Assembly: GCF_009674565.1 (NCBI RefSeq)
Contig: NZ_WKJL01000002.1
Location: 1-64,000, forward strand
From: Duganella aquatilis
Lineage (GTDB): Bacteria > Pseudomonadota > Gammaproteobacteria > Burkholderiales > Burkholderiaceae_D
DNA length: 64,000 nt
Direction: 5' to 3'
Shown: piece after piece, positions 26,752 through 35,175 of the stretch
Layout of the letters: every line of letters starts with the position of its first letter
Numbering within the stretch: the first letter of the stretch is position 1
Position numbers and translations under genes: made by a program
Notes under the pieces: model-generated
Database searches by the model: none
Seen by the model: only the letters and a program-made list of their open reading frames with translations
Told to the model about the DNA's origin: nothing

Positions 26752-26915
26752 GACTGGCCGGTCTTCTGGCTCGCCTTCATCCTTGGCTGACCTTGCCTTC
26801 CCGTGCGATGCACAGTGGCGTTCGGTCAACGTCGTCAGGCTTACAGCAGCGGGGGCTGCGCCGGACTGGCGCGCAATGAAAATCGCGCGCGTCACCGGCT
26901 TCCCGTTTCACCCCG
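26752..26915 (-). promoter_or_regulatory. Cobalamin (AdoCbl) riboswitch
   Basis: Read on the minus strand, the order of conserved elements is: GGGGTGAAACGGGAA near the 5' end (about 26914-26900), the CGCAGCCCCCGC core (26860-26849), the B12 box GCCACTG (26819-26813), CACGGGAAGGC, and a closing GCCAGAAGACCGGCC stem (about 26773-26752). These are hallmark cobalamin-riboswitch blocks in correct order. No intrinsic terminator is visible in the 150 bp between aptamer and receptor start, so control may be translational or Rho-dependent. Confidence 0.93.
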
Positions 26916-27054
26916 CAGCTGACAAGCATGCAGGGCACCATTCACGTATGAAGCCGAATTCTACAGGCAAGAAAGCGAACTTGTCACTGCCAGCGCGTGC
27001 ATGACGCTGGTTTATCGCTATAATAACGCAACTTACTTGCATTAAGGATGTTTT

Positions 27055-27861
27055 ATGAGCGAAGCACTTCCGACTCTCGAACTGGCCCTGCTGCTGGGGC
27101 TGCGGCATGGGCTGGCGCCCGATCACCTGGCCGCCATCGACGGCCTCACCATGCGCGCGCGGCCGCCGGCGGCGCCGTGGATGGGCGCCCTGTTCGCGCT
27201 GGGCCACGGCGTGGTCGTGCTGCTGATGGTGGCGCTGACCAGCATGGCGTCGGCCTGGCTGCAGCCGGCCCCGGCCCTGCTCGGCACACTGGATGCGATG
27301 GAATGGCTGCCCGGCATCCTGCTGTTGACGCTGGCGGTGCTGAATGCGCGCAGCCTGATGTGGCCGCAGCAGGGGCGCGGCCGCAGCGCCCTTGCCGCGC
27401 GCCTGCTGGCGCCGCTGGCGGCGGTGGGGCCGCTGGTTGCGCTGGGTGTGGGCATGCTGTTCGCGCTGGGCGTGGAAAGCATGTTGCAGGCGTTTGCCTG
27501 GGGCTATGCGGCCACCAGCCTGGCCGGCGGCGCCTGGAGCGCCTTGCAGGCGGCCTGCGTGTTCGTGCTGGGCATGGCGCTGACCGACACGCTGGACGGC
27601 TATGCCACGGCGCGCATCGCCGCCAGCGCCGGCGCGCAGGCGATCCAGCGCTTCCGCCGCCGCATCGGCTGGCCCATCATCATCCTGTGCGCCGTCAGCG
27701 GCGTGCAGCTGCTGACGGCGAAACTGTGCGCCAGCTGCGCACCGGAGGAGGACTGGATGAACCGGCTGGGCCTGGGCATGGCGCTGGCCACGCTGGCGGT
27801 GTATGCATTCAGCTGGTGGCGGGGCTGGCGGCCGTCCGGTAGGCCAGCGCGGCCGGAATAG
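27055..27861 (+). CDS. Nickel/cobalt transporter, NiCoT/NicO-like
   Basis: A 268-residue polytopic membrane protein. The first helix carries GLRHGLAPDHLAAID (15-29), the metal-binding signature of high-affinity Ni/Co transporters, followed by FALGHGVVVLLM and a later FVLGMALTDTLDGY, the usual further motifs. AAGGA is 7 bases before the ATG and a TATAAT lies at 27019-27024. Diverging from a cobalamin-riboswitch-controlled operon, it most likely supplies cobalt. Its 3' end overlaps the convergent sensor-kinase gene by 53 bases. Confidence 0.88.
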   Translation: MSEALPTLELALLLGLRHGLAPDHLAAIDGLTMRARPPAAPWMGALFALGHGVVVLLMVALTSMASAWLQPAPALLGTLDAMEWLPGILLLTLAVLNARSLMWPQQGRGRSALAARLLAPLAAVGPLVALGVGMLFALGVESMLQAFAWGYAATSLAGGAWSALQAACVFVLGMALTDTLDGYATARIAASAGAQAIQRFRRRIGWPIIILCAVSGVQLLTAKLCASCAPEEDWMNRLGLGMALATLAVYAFSWWRGWRPSGRPARPE

Positions 27862-30787
27862 AAAAGCGCACGCTGACGCCGCCCTGCGCGCCGGGGCCGA
27901 TGTCGATGGCGCCGCCAAGCCGCTGGATGCGTTCGCGCATGCCGATCAGGCCCCAGTGGCGGCCGGCGTGGGCCGGCTCGCCCAGGCCGACGCCGTCGTC
28001 GACCACCGAGCCTTCCAATGCCTGATCGCCGAAGCGCAGCGCGACGGCGATGCGGCTGGCCTGCGCATGGCGCGCGCTGTTCCACACCGCTTCGCGCAGC
28101 ACATAGGCGATTTCGCCGGCGGCGTCATCCTGCAAGGGCCGCGCAGGGCCGGTGGTGTCGAAGGTCAGCGCGGCTTCGGCGCCAGGCGCGGTGGCGGCCA
28201 GCGATTCCTTCAGTTCGGCATACAGCTCCTCGCAGGTCGGGCTGCGGCGCAACGCCACCACTTCGTCGCGGGTGCTCTCGACCAGTTGTTCGGCGTAGTC
28301 CAGCACCTTGTCCAGCTTGGATTTCAGCTCGGGTTCCTGCGGCATGCGGTTGTGCAGCGTGTGGAAGTGCAGGATCAGCGCCTGCGCCGCCTGCAGCAGA
28401 TTGTCGTGCAGCGAACGGGCGATGCGGCTGCGCTCCTGCAGCGTGGCCTCGATGCGGGCCGACGTGCGCGCCTCCGCCAGCGTCAGCGCGCGCTGCCGGA
28501 CGACGGCAATCCGCCATTGGTACAGCAGGGCCGCGACCAGCATCACCAACACCGTGCACAGCAGCTGGAACCAGGCGGTCTCCCAGAACGCCGGCTTGAT
28601 CTCGAACCGCAGTTCCGCGCCCTGCAGATTCCAGACGCCGTCCTCATTGGCGGCGATGACGTGGAAGCGGTACTGGCCAGGCCGCAGGTTGGTGTAGTGC
28701 GCGCTGCGTTCGCGCTTGACCTCCTGCCAGTCGGCGTCGACGCCGTCCAGCCGGTACTTCAGGGTGGCCCGCTCCGGTATGCCCAACGCGGTCGCGGTGA
28801 AGGCCAGGTCGATGGCGGTGGTGTGTTCCGGCAGCTGCATGCCGTTCACCGGGCGCACCTCGCCCTGCCCCGCATTCAGGCCCTGGATGATGACATTCGG
28901 CGCGCGCGGGTTGCGGCGGATGTTGGCGGGATCGATCCAGCCGGCCTGCGACATGGTGGCGTAATAAACGCGGCCACGGCTGTCGATGCTCAGCGACGGC
29001 AAGGGCCGGATCGGGATCGCCGTGCCGCTGACGCCATCCTCGAAGTTGAACAGCTCGGTGACCAGTGGCTGCTCGGGCGCGCGCCAGAATTTTTCCAGCT
29101 CCTTCGGCGCCAGCACCAGCAGGCCGGCATTGCTGTGGATCCAAAGCTGGCCGAGATGATCGGCCACCAGGCCGGTGACCTGCTGCACCATGGCGCCGCG
29201 CTGGAACTTCATCGCGTGCGCGCGGTCGCCGTCGATCCAGGCCACGCCGAGGTCGCCGCCGATCAGCAGGCGGCCGCCGAGGTCGATCATCGCCAGGATG
29301 TTGCCGATCTGTAGCTGGCTGCTGTCCGGCAGCAGCGCCAGCGTCTGCGGCGTCAGCCGGCCGAGGCGGTTGTTGGTCAGGCCCAGCCACAGCTGGCCAC
29401 GGCTGTCGCGCTGCATGCTGACCGGCGTCGGATCTTTCAGGCCTTGCAGGCGCGGGTCCTGGCGCCAAACACCCTGCTCCAGCGACCACAGGCCGTGGCG
29501 CGTGACCGATACCAGCAGCTTGCCGTCGCCATCCAGCGCCAGCGCCTGCACGTCGAACGGTTTGCCGATCTGCGCCGGGAATTCCCAGAAGTGCTCGCCG
29601 CCGGCAGCGAATTCCCATACGCCGCCCTGCACGCCAACCCACACGTGGTCCGCCGCCACGCGCAGCAGCGCGGTCGGCCGCTTGATGCCGGTGGGCCGGC
29701 TGGCGCCGTCCGGACTGACGCGCTGCATCGGCTCCTTGTAGCCGCCCATCCACATTTCATCGCCCAGGCCGCGTTGCACCAGCCACGAGAAGTCCTGCTT
29801 CTTGATCTGGTGGAAGCGGTGCAGGCGGAATTTCTCCACACCTTCCAGCGTGGTGCGCCAGAAATTGCCTTCGCGGTCGCGCAGCAGGCTGATGCCGAGG
29901 CCGCCGCCGCCCGAGCCGGCGCTGGAACCGTACACCGGCGGATAGAATTCGGTCTCATACCATGCGCCATTGGCGCGCTGGGCCAGCCGCGCGACGCCTT
30001 CGTCGCGCATGGCCGCCATGGTGCCGTTGGGGCCGTTGACGATGGAGCGGTAGGCTTGCGCGTTCTCGATGTTGAGCGGTTCCTGCCTGCCATCGGCCGT
30101 CACCCTGGCAAAGCTGCCGTCCGGCAGCTTGACGTGCAGCCAGCGGTTGTAGAAGTTGGCCGTGCCGAGCCCGCCGTATTTCATGACAAAGCTGAAGTCC
30201 TGCGCCCCCTTGCGCAGCGCATAAATTTCATCGCCGGTCAGCGCCCACAAGGTGCCCTCGGCGTCGAACCTGATTCGTTCGACCATGCCCGGCAGCACGG
30301 TGCGGCCGACCGCGATCCACTTGTCCTGTTGCAGGCGGACGATGCCGGAGGTAGTGCCGGCGTACCAGTTGCCATCGGCATCGGCGGTGATGGCGCGGGT
30401 CGAGCCGAGCGGGAAGTCGGTGCCGGCGACATAGTGGCGCGCGCCTGTCGGCGTCATGATGCTGATGCCGCCGAAGCCATAGCCCACCGCCAGGCTGCCG
30501 TCCGGCTGGGCGCGCATCGATGCGGTATTGGTCGACAGGATCTTGTTGCCGTAGACCTCGTTCTCCTGCTTGAACTTGACGCCGTCAAAGCTGTACAGGC
30601 CGGTCGGCGAGGTGAACCACATCAGGCCGTCGGCGGTCTGCTGGATATCGAAGGCCTGGCCGGGCGCGCCGTCCGCCAGGGTCCAGCGCCGGCGTTCGAA
30701 GGACAGGTCATCCGCGGGATCCGCCGCCAACGCGCTCAGGCTGACCAGCCACCATACCAAGGCCAACGCAAACCGGCTGTACCGCAT
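27809..30787 (-). CDS. Sensor histidine kinase with two-component-regulator propeller
   Basis: A 992-residue membrane sensor. A signal peptide is followed by a large extracytoplasmic beta-propeller of regulator repeats (about 30-640, with repeated WxxTxxG(L/V)xxFDG-type blades), then a Y_Y_Y domain (YRLDGVDADWQEV ... GQYRFHVIAANEDGVWN). One membrane helix (about 715-740) precedes HisKA_3 with phosphoacceptor His in IARSLHDNLLQAAQ, then a NarX/LiaS-type ATPase domain. Such sensors often respond to polysaccharides. ATG 30787 follows GAGGGAAG; a GTG 24 bases upstream is unlikely. No response regulator is adjacent, so it is an orphan. Confidence 0.9.
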   Translation of the reverse strand: MRYSRFALALVWWLVSLSALAADPADDLSFERRRWTLADGAPGQAFDIQQTADGLMWFTSPTGLYSFDGVKFKQENEVYGNKILSTNTASMRAQPDGSLAVGYGFGGISIMTPTGARHYVAGTDFPLGSTRAITADADGNWYAGTTSGIVRLQQDKWIAVGRTVLPGMVERIRFDAEGTLWALTGDEIYALRKGAQDFSFVMKYGGLGTANFYNRWLHVKLPDGSFARVTADGRQEPLNIENAQAYRSIVNGPNGTMAAMRDEGVARLAQRANGAWYETEFYPPVYGSSAGSGGGGLGISLLRDREGNFWRTTLEGVEKFRLHRFHQIKKQDFSWLVQRGLGDEMWMGGYKEPMQRVSPDGASRPTGIKRPTALLRVAADHVWVGVQGGVWEFAAGGEHFWEFPAQIGKPFDVQALALDGDGKLLVSVTRHGLWSLEQGVWRQDPRLQGLKDPTPVSMQRDSRGQLWLGLTNNRLGRLTPQTLALLPDSSQLQIGNILAMIDLGGRLLIGGDLGVAWIDGDRAHAMKFQRGAMVQQVTGLVADHLGQLWIHSNAGLLVLAPKELEKFWRAPEQPLVTELFNFEDGVSGTAIPIRPLPSLSIDSRGRVYYATMSQAGWIDPANIRRNPRAPNVIIQGLNAGQGEVRPVNGMQLPEHTTAIDLAFTATALGIPERATLKYRLDGVDADWQEVKRERSAHYTNLRPGQYRFHVIAANEDGVWNLQGAELRFEIKPAFWETAWFQLLCTVLVMLVAALLYQWRIAVVRQRALTLAEARTSARIEATLQERSRIARSLHDNLLQAAQALILHFHTLHNRMPQEPELKSKLDKVLDYAEQLVESTRDEVVALRRSPTCEELYAELKESLAATAPGAEAALTFDTTGPARPLQDDAAGEIAYVLREAVWNSARHAQASRIAVALRFGDQALEGSVVDDGVGLGEPAHAGRHWGLIGMRERIQRLGGAIDIGPGAQGGVSVRFSIPAALAYRTAASPATS

Positions 30788-30949
30788 ACTTCCCTCATCT
30801 GTATTGCACACAAACGGGAAGTATACAGGCTATGGCCAAGCCGCACCGGGGATCAGCGGAAAATCCGGCAGCGGACGCCGCGCCCTCACAGCACCCGCAA
30901 CGATTCAGCGCGTCGAGCACGACGTTGTAGGTGTCCGGGCGGCCGTCGG

Positions 30950-31210
30950 TTTCGCCCATCGGCGGTTTTCGGCGGTCGCCCAGCTGTAGATGCCGTGCAA
31001 GGTGATGAAGTCGAACTGCGGCAGCGTCACCTGCCCTGGCGCCAGGTCTTCGAAGCTGTTTTCCAGCCGCGTCAGGTTCGGCAGCTGCGCTTCCCTGGCC
31101 AGCGCGAGGGCGGGATTGAAGTCAGCCGCATAGAACTGGCCCATGGGATTGGCGCCGGCCAGCAGCTGCGCGGTGAGGCCGCGGCCGAAGTCCAGCGCCA
31201 CCGGGTAAGC
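30950..31210 (-). pseudogene. Fragment of SAM-dependent methyltransferase (regulatory-domain type)
   Basis: In the minus frame running from 31210 toward 30905, about 85 residues read like the AdoMet-binding core of a class I methyltransferase: ALDFGRGLTAQLLAGANP, FYAADFNPALALAREAQ, ENSFEDL, LPQFDFITLHGIYSWATAENRRW. There is no start codon ahead (the GH9 gene ends at 31213) and the frame is lost just after ENRRW, so both ends are missing. The remaining bases to 30788 show no convincing gene. Confidence 0.65.
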
Positions 31211-31212
31211 AA

Positions 31213-32922
31213 TTACTGGGCGGCAGCCGGCGTCAGTGCCTCCAGTGCGGCGGAAACGTAGATCAGCGGCGCGTTCCAGTTGATGGCGATCTCGTTGCTG
31301 GCGTAGGAACAGACGTTGTCCAAATAAGACGTGGCCGGCAGCGCGGACGGGTATGGCGCCGTGCAGCCCTGCTTGTCCTGCTGCCCCGGCTGTGGGCCGC
31401 CGACCAGGAAGCCCGGCACGGGCGCGGCGATGCCGTCGGCTTCCGACGGCCGGTGGTGCGGATGCATGGCCGAGCGGGCGCCGTAGCCGGTAACGAAGGA
31501 GATGTCGACGGCATTCCGGCCCAGCACATAGTCGAGGCCCGATTGCGCCGCGTCCAGATAGGCGCGCCGGCCGTTCAGGCGGTAGGCATGCAGCAGCACC
31601 ATGGCCTGGTTCAGCACCACCGCGTTGCTGCCCCAGACGTAGTCGCGGGTTTGCAGCGTGATGCCGTACGGCGATTGCTTCCATGCGGCGGCCAGGCGCT
31701 GCGCCAGCCCGTCCACCCTGGCGGCGATCAGCGACTGGTCGGCCGCCGCGTTCAAGGTTTTGCGATGGCGCGCCAGCGACAACCAGGCCAGCGTGCGCAC
31801 GTCGCTCCAGGTCGGCACGGTGGCTTGCAGCGATGGCGCGTTCATGGCGCGGTAGTAGGCGGCGTCGCCGGTCGTGATGAACAGCTCGGCGGCGGCCCAG
31901 GCGAATTCGTCGCTCACGTCGTTGTCGCCGTAGTCGCCGGTGCTGACATCCTTCGGCTGGCGGTAGTACTCGCGCGGATGGGCCTGGGCCCAGCGCCATG
32001 CAGTTTGCGCCGCCGTCAGCATGCGTGCGGCCAGCGCCTTGTCCTGTGGCGCGTAGACGCGGCTGGCGGTCGCCATGACGGCGGCGAAGTCGAGCGCGGC
32101 GGCGGTCGACTTCTGCACCACGTAGCGCGGCTGCGTGGCCTGCGCCGGCATCACCATGCCGTCGAAGCTCTTGTTGGTCAGCTTGTGGTAGACGCCGCCG
32201 TCGGCCGGGTCCTGCATGGTCAGCATCCAGTCCAGATTCCAGCGGACTTCGTTGAGGATGTCCGGCACGCCGTTGCCGCTTTCCGGGAGGTTCAGGTTCT
32301 GCGCGCGGAAGAACGCCGGGAAGTCTTCGTAGGCGGCCAGCAAGGTGTAGGTGGAGATGCCGGAGTTGACGATGTATTTGTTGTAGTCGCCGGCGTCGTA
32401 CCAGCCTTTGGGGCTGGCGATGACGGCGCCGGCCGGACGCGATGACGAAGCGGCCGATTCATGAATCAGCACCTGCGTGTCGGGATGCCCGGCGGCGCGG
32501 GCGTAGACGCCGGCCTGCTTGACGTCGAGGGCGACGCCGGCGCGGTTGAAGTAATATGCCTTGATGGCGGCAGCGTTGACCGCCTGGTAGGCCGCGTCGC
32601 CGACCTCGAACGGCAGCGAATCCGGCAGACCGGCCACGCGCAGCTGGTAGCGCCCCGGCGCCGTCAGCGCGGAAAAGTCGGCCAGCCGCACCGTCTCGCC
32701 CGAGTCCGGCGCAGCGGCGGCCGCGCCCAGCGTGCCGCTCTGCACCACGGCATCGCTGCCGGCCTTGACCACGGTGAACACGCGCGCGCCGCCATCGGGC
32801 ACGACGGCCACCTTGGCCGCGCCGGGCAGAAAGCCGAGTTGATTGAGTTTGATATCAGCCGCTGGCGCGGCCGACGCGCTGCCACAGGCGAGCAGCAACG
32901 CCATCGTAGAAATTGTCCGCAC
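31213..32922 (-). CDS. Glycoside hydrolase family 9 cellulase
   Basis: A secreted 569-residue endoglucanase-type GH9 enzyme. GTG 32922 with AGGGG five bases ahead gives a signal peptide (cleavage near ASAA-PA). An N-terminal Ig-like CelD_N domain (KLNQLGFLPGAAKVAVVPDG, about 25-105) precedes the (alpha/alpha)6 catalytic domain. GWYDAGDYNKY carries the catalytic base Asp; the late ARSAMHPHHRPSEADG and YASNEIAINWNAPL carry substrate-binding residues and the acid Glu. It hydrolyses beta-1,4-glucans such as cellulose or barley glucan. A LacI-type palindrome lies 20 bp upstream of the start. Confidence 0.92.
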   Translation of the reverse strand: MRTISTMALLLACGSASAAPAADIKLNQLGFLPGAAKVAVVPDGGARVFTVVKAGSDAVVQSGTLGAAAAAPDSGETVRLADFSALTAPGRYQLRVAGLPDSLPFEVGDAAYQAVNAAAIKAYYFNRAGVALDVKQAGVYARAAGHPDTQVLIHESAASSSRPAGAVIASPKGWYDAGDYNKYIVNSGISTYTLLAAYEDFPAFFRAQNLNLPESGNGVPDILNEVRWNLDWMLTMQDPADGGVYHKLTNKSFDGMVMPAQATQPRYVVQKSTAAALDFAAVMATASRVYAPQDKALAARMLTAAQTAWRWAQAHPREYYRQPKDVSTGDYGDNDVSDEFAWAAAELFITTGDAAYYRAMNAPSLQATVPTWSDVRTLAWLSLARHRKTLNAAADQSLIAARVDGLAQRLAAAWKQSPYGITLQTRDYVWGSNAVVLNQAMVLLHAYRLNGRRAYLDAAQSGLDYVLGRNAVDISFVTGYGARSAMHPHHRPSEADGIAAPVPGFLVGGPQPGQQDKQGCTAPYPSALPATSYLDNVCSYASNEIAINWNAPLIYVSAALEALTPAAAQ

Positions 32923-32942
32923 ATTGTCCCCTGTGAATATTT

Positions 32943-32956
32943 TGAAATCGTTTTCA
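32943..32956. promoter_or_regulatory. LacI-type operator upstream of GH9
   Basis: TGAAATCGTTTTCA, a palindrome with central CG and only the two bases flanking it mismatched, sits 20 bp before the GH9 GTG. It shares TGAAATCGTTT with site A of the lyase operon. Confidence 0.6.
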
Positions 32957-32997
32957 CAATGATGGCGCAGTTTATGCGGAAGAGCAATCGATTCGTT

Positions 32998-33030
32998 GGT
33001 GTGCCCGCGACTGCACAACGCGGGCACACC
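32998..33030 (-). terminator. Strong hairpin after TonB receptor
   Basis: Perfect 12-bp arms GGTGTGCCCGCG and CGCGGGCACACC enclose a 9-nt loop, 8 bp after the siderophore receptor stop. No T-run follows, so it may act as an mRNA-stabilising or Rho-assisted end rather than a classic intrinsic terminator. Confidence 0.5.
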
Positions 33031-33037
33031 GGTCAGG

Positions 33038-35161
33038 TTAAAACTTGAACTTCGCGGTCAGGAGGAAGGTCCGTGGGCTGCCGAAGGTGATCAGGGTCGC
33101 CGCCGGTGTCGTGCCCTGGATGTATTCCTTGTCGAACAGGTTCTTGACGCTCAGGTTCACGCTCCAGGCAGCGGCCTCATAGCCGGCATTCGCATCGAAC
33201 ACCGTATGTTCCGCCAGCGCGACATAGTTGACGCCGCGTTGCGCCGTGCGGGCGCTCTGGAAGCGTGCATTCGCGCCCGCGTTCCAGCCCATTTTGTTGG
33301 GGCTGAAATAGTAGCGGGTGAACAGTCCCACCGCGCTCTTGGGAACGAGATTGATACGCTTGCCGATATCGGTCGTGGTCAAGCTCTCGGTGGTCTTGGC
33401 GAACGGGATGTAGCTATAGGACGCGGACACATTCCATTGCCGTGTCAGCGAGGCCGCGACTTCCGCCTCGAAGCCCTTGGTCTCCTGTTCGCCGGTCTGC
33501 ACCGAGTAGCCGAGTGTGGCATCGGCTTCCGTCACGTTCTGGCGCACCAGGTCATAGACGGCGACATAGCCCTGCAAGCGCTGGTCATATCCCTGGAACT
33601 TCATGCCGGCTTCGGTTTGTTTGCCGGTTTCAGGTTTCAACAAGGTGCCGTTGACGCCCAGGTCGGTTCCCGGCATGAACGACGTCGAATAGCTGGCATA
33701 AGGCGCGAACGCGTCGTTGATGCGGTACATCAGCGACGCGCTGCCCGTGAAGGCGGTATTCGAGTTGGTGGTATCGGCGCCGCCCAACAGATGCTGCACC
33801 TTCACCCGCGCCCAGTCCTGACGGCCGGACAGGCCGACGATCCAGCGATTATCGATCTTGATCGTATTGCGCAGGTACAGGCCGATATCCTGCGTGTAGG
33901 TGACGTCGCGCGATGGCGTTCCCAGCTTGGTCGAGGTGATGCCGTAGACCAGCGTGTCCGCGTTGAGCGCATTCACATTGTCGACGCGCTGGTAGTAATC
34001 GCTGCGTTCCCGCATCGTGTCGAGACCGGTGACGATGTCGTATTTGATACGGCCGAAATCGAAGCTGCGCTGGAAGTAGTTGTCCATCGCGACATTCAGA
34101 TCCTGCTTGTCCTGGTTGTTGATCTGACGCGCAACCAGGGGGAACTTGGCCGCGCCGGCAGCAAACACCGAGTTGGTCCAGCTGCTGCCGCTGGTGACGG
34201 TCAGGTTCTGCTTGAAGGTCCAGCCATCGCCGAAATAGTGGGTGTAGTTGCTGCCCAGGCGGTAGACGTCAACCTTGTAAGGGCGGTCCGGCTCGCCGAC
34301 AAAGATGCTGCGCCCGTATTTCTCCGACCAGTTCAGCGGCACGCCCTGGTTGCGGATGTACTCGCGGTGCTGGTAGCTGGCAATCACCGACAGCTCATTG
34401 CGGGCGTTCAGATCGAAGTTGTAGGAGCCTGCCACGTACTGGCTCTTGAAGTACACATGGTCGGTCGGGTCGTCCTGGTCCGACACATGGGCCACAAGGC
34501 GAAACGCGCCCTGGCTGCTGCCCTTGGGCGCAACGTTCAGATCGATGGTGGCGTCTTTCTGCGCATAGCTGCCGTAGCTCAGGCCGGCGTTGAAAGAGGT
34601 CTCCGCCTGCGGGCGCTTGGTGGTCAGGTTGACCAGGCCGCCAGGCAGCGCCATGCCGAAGCCGACCGAGGTCGGGCCCTTGACGACCTCGATGGAGCTC
34701 AGGCCAAAGATGTCCTCGGCGCGCAGGACGTTGGTGGAGTTTTGCGTCCGCAGCCCGTCGACATAGGTCTGGGCCGAGGAAATCTGCCCGCGTATCATGA
34801 AGTCATCCCAGCCACGCCGGCCATAGGCGCCGCTGGTGACGCCGGCCACGCCGTCCAGCGCCTCGGCGACCGACTTGGCCTGCCGTTCCTCGATCTGCTG
34901 CCCCGTGACCACGGTGACCGACTGCGCGGTCTCGAACAAGGACGCTTCCGAGCGCAGCGCGCTCGGGGCGTTGCGCGCCGTGTAGTTGTGCTCGTTGTCC
35001 TGTTGTTTCTCTCCCATCACCTGGATGCGCGGCAGTACCGGCTCCGCCGGATCGCTGGTTTGCGCCCGGGCCGCCATCGGGAATGCGGTCGAAATCAAGG
35101 AAATGCCAAGCAGCACTTGCTGCTTGCGTTGGAATAATTTGGTAGTCATTGCGAATTTCAT
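33038..35161 (-). CDS. TonB-dependent siderophore receptor
   Basis: A 707-residue FhuA/FpvA-type receptor. The signal peptide ends near ARA-QT. The plug has ETAQSVTVVTGQQIEERQ, GVTSGAYGRRGWDDFMIRGQ, and IEVVKGPTSVGFGMALPGGLVNL; the barrel ends in FLLTAKFKF. These features are typical of ferric hydroxamate or catecholate receptors. ATG 35161 is used; ATG 35149 (MTTK) is an alternative. It follows a secreted protein gene by 14 bp and likely shares its promoter, beside a possible Fur box. Confidence 0.9.
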   Translation of the reverse strand: MKFAMTTKLFQRKQQVLLGISLISTAFPMAARAQTSDPAEPVLPRIQVMGEKQQDNEHNYTARNAPSALRSEASLFETAQSVTVVTGQQIEERQAKSVAEALDGVAGVTSGAYGRRGWDDFMIRGQISSAQTYVDGLRTQNSTNVLRAEDIFGLSSIEVVKGPTSVGFGMALPGGLVNLTTKRPQAETSFNAGLSYGSYAQKDATIDLNVAPKGSSQGAFRLVAHVSDQDDPTDHVYFKSQYVAGSYNFDLNARNELSVIASYQHREYIRNQGVPLNWSEKYGRSIFVGEPDRPYKVDVYRLGSNYTHYFGDGWTFKQNLTVTSGSSWTNSVFAAGAAKFPLVARQINNQDKQDLNVAMDNYFQRSFDFGRIKYDIVTGLDTMRERSDYYQRVDNVNALNADTLVYGITSTKLGTPSRDVTYTQDIGLYLRNTIKIDNRWIVGLSGRQDWARVKVQHLLGGADTTNSNTAFTGSASLMYRINDAFAPYASYSTSFMPGTDLGVNGTLLKPETGKQTEAGMKFQGYDQRLQGYVAVYDLVRQNVTEADATLGYSVQTGEQETKGFEAEVAASLTRQWNVSASYSYIPFAKTTESLTTTDIGKRINLVPKSAVGLFTRYYFSPNKMGWNAGANARFQSARTAQRGVNYVALAEHTVFDANAGYEAAAWSVNLSVKNLFDKEYIQGTTPAATLITFGSPRTFLLTAKFKF

Positions 35162-35175
35162 CTGAAGTGGTGGAG

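Noticed and set aside
26613..26895. Short minus-strand frames (60-66 codons) over the riboswitch
   Set aside because: They coincide with the aptamer, whose conserved blocks explain the sequence.
30905..30990. Alternative frame reading MGETDGRPDTYNVVLDALN
   Set aside because: Looks protein-like but is too short and has no start context or family that I recognise; treated as part of the degraded region.
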